Assembly: GCA_018303845.1 (NCBI GenBank)
Contig: JAGVXH010000003.1
Location: forward strand, 124,001 to 188,000
Reading direction: 5' to 3'
DNA length: 64,000 nucleotides
From: Candidatus Pacearchaeota archaeon
GTDB lineage: Archaea > Nanobdellota > Nanobdellia > Pacearchaeales > GW2011-AR1
Numbering within the stretch: position 1 is the first letter of the stretch; every line of letters begins with the position of its first letter. Below, piece after piece: positions 63,212 to 64,000 of this stretch. A program made the position numbers and the translations under genes. The notes under the pieces were generated by a model. The model did not search any database and was not told the DNA's origin. It saw only the letters and a list, made by a program, of their open reading frames with translations.

Positions 63212-63706
63212 CTACTTTAATAATAATCTTTCTGCCTCTCTAACCCTATCAACAAGAACGAAATCTTTATTGCGATTATTATTCCCAGGATAGATTACTC
63301 CCAAACCACTACCTTGTTCAGAAATTGATTCTCCAAAGACCTCAGATAATGGTTCACTGAATTCAATACTTTCAGACGAATATCCAACTTCATAAAGTGA
63401 TGGAACTGGAGGTAACTTTTTATATCTCATATATTGCGAACCTGATACCGCCAACACTCGCATCATTTCAAAAACCATATCCGACAAACTAGACAGATGT
63501 GAATTATCAAGAGACTTAAAATGTTCACCGTTATCCTCCCACACTTTATCCGCAAGCCCTCCAATCATTCTTAGCATAACAATCTCAGTAGATAACTTTT
63601 GTTCCAATGCTCCCTTTACCGAATCTAACTCGGTTATAGTCGCATATTCCGAATTCATCTCCTGAAATAATCTTCTAATATCCTTTACATATTTTATAGC
63701 TTCCAT
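63212..63706 (-). CDS. Hypothetical protein, 164 aa
   Basis: The helical N-terminal half (YVKDIRRLFQEMNSEYATIT) precedes a less ordered C-terminus. No motif was recognised. It has its own A/T-rich upstream region and composition typical of the flanking backbone genes. Confidence 0.6.
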   Translation of the reverse strand: MEAIKYVKDIRRLFQEMNSEYATITELDSVKGALEQKLSTEIVMLRMIGGLADKVWEDNGEHFKSLDNSHLSSLSDMVFEMMRVLAVSGSQYMRYKKLPPVPSLYEVGYSSESIEFSEPLSEVFGESISEQGSGLGVIYPGNNNRNKDFVLVDRVREAERLLLK

Positions 63707-63826
63707 AAATTAGGCAACAATAAAAATTATATAAAATTATTGGTAGTATACTGCAACTAAATAATTAACAATTATCCCAACCCATACCCTAACGGCTAAC
63801 AGCTAACAACTAACAGCTAGTCCCCA
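63707..63826. repeat. Intergenic short-phrase repeats
   Basis: CTAACGGCTAACAGCTAAC with ACTAACAGCTAG (about 63789-63830) iterates a CTAAC/AGCTAAC phrase. TAAATAATTAACAATTATCC resembles the stretch at 48460-48479. Confidence 0.55.
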
Positions 63827-64000
63827 TACAATCCTCTCCTCAATTCCAAAATCTCCCCCTCCAATCCTTCAATCTTCCCCTCCAAATTCTCCCCCACAAC
63901 CTCATTCACCTTCATCTTCAAAACTTCCAAATCTCCCCTAATCAAATCCAAATCCCCAATCTTCGACCTTAACTGAATAACACTCGGAACCAAATTCCCC
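63827..64000 (-). CDS. Coiled-coil protein, C-terminal end (partial)
   Basis: The minus strand is open from the window edge to TAG (63829-63827), giving 57 residues rich in Leu/Glu/Gly heptads (VNEVVGENLEGKIEGLEGEI) ending LRRGLYGD. It is the 3' end of a gene continuing beyond the window, probably related in style to the coiled-coil protein upstream. Confidence 0.65.

Overview
The window reads as an archaeal chromosome segment, most likely a small-genome DPANN lineage (Woesearchaeota/Pacearchaeota/Nanoarchaeota-like). This placement is inferred from gene content and promoter style, not from a marker gene. Supporting signs are strong TATA boxes 22-30 nt before many start codons (leaderless transcription), very low GC, a bacterial-type grpE-dnaK-dnaJ set, large secreted or membrane-anchored surface proteins, a histone-deacetylase-like protein, an NDP-forming acyl-CoA synthetase, a MinD-type ATPase and archaeal VirB4/PrgI/VirB2-like proteins.

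About 0-29.6 kb is an accessory, defence-rich region. From the left edge to 5.2 kb lies the right part of one integrative element (A): the 3' end of a beta-class DNA methyltransferase, a HEPN/DUF262 pair, two overlapping tyrosine recombinase genes and a divergent gene. From 5.28 to 29.63 kb lies a second element (B), flanked by an exact 20-nt direct repeat (5263-5282 and 29609-29628). B carries an Lrp-like regulator and a tightly packed eight-gene operon (three PD-(D/E)XK nuclease-like genes, two hsdM, a membrane protein, hsdS, hsdR). It also carries a minimal type IV secretion-like operon whose VirB4 ends in a nuclease-like domain, a full-length relative of the methyltransferase, a three-gene Dcm / double-GHKL-ATPase / receiver module, a third recombinase with its divergent partner, and a Fic gene. 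A and B share the layout methyltransferase -> | <- cargo | <- integrase | -> partner gene, with unrelated cargo in the same slot.

From 29.7 to 64 kb the genes look like chromosome backbone, and the + strand is visibly C-rich whichever way genes run. Here lie a YkgJ-type protein, a ribbon-helix-helix regulator, an ornithine/diaminopimelate-type decarboxylase, a J-domain protein and a four-gene surface-protein operon. The first gene of that operon, an FG-GAP repeat/hydrolase, is cut by an in-frame TAA 37 codons before its apparent natural end. Next come grpE-dnaK-dnaJ, an HDAC-like / acyl-CoA synthetase-GNAT operon, a KamA-type aminomutase, a DEAD-box helicase and a DUF2207 protein. A basic protein follows, preceded by a ~200-nt structured RNA with its own TATA box. 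The window ends with a 1.7-kilo-residue surface protein next to a truncated paralogue and a cluster of palindromes, a MinD ATPase with a long coiled-coil partner, and two further partial or unknown genes.

The most unusual items are the att-site arrangement and duplicated cassette layout of the two elements, the nuclease-rich type I operon with paired hsdM, the Dcm/GHKL/receiver module, the structured RNA at 53551-53753, and the interrupted hydrolase at 37525.
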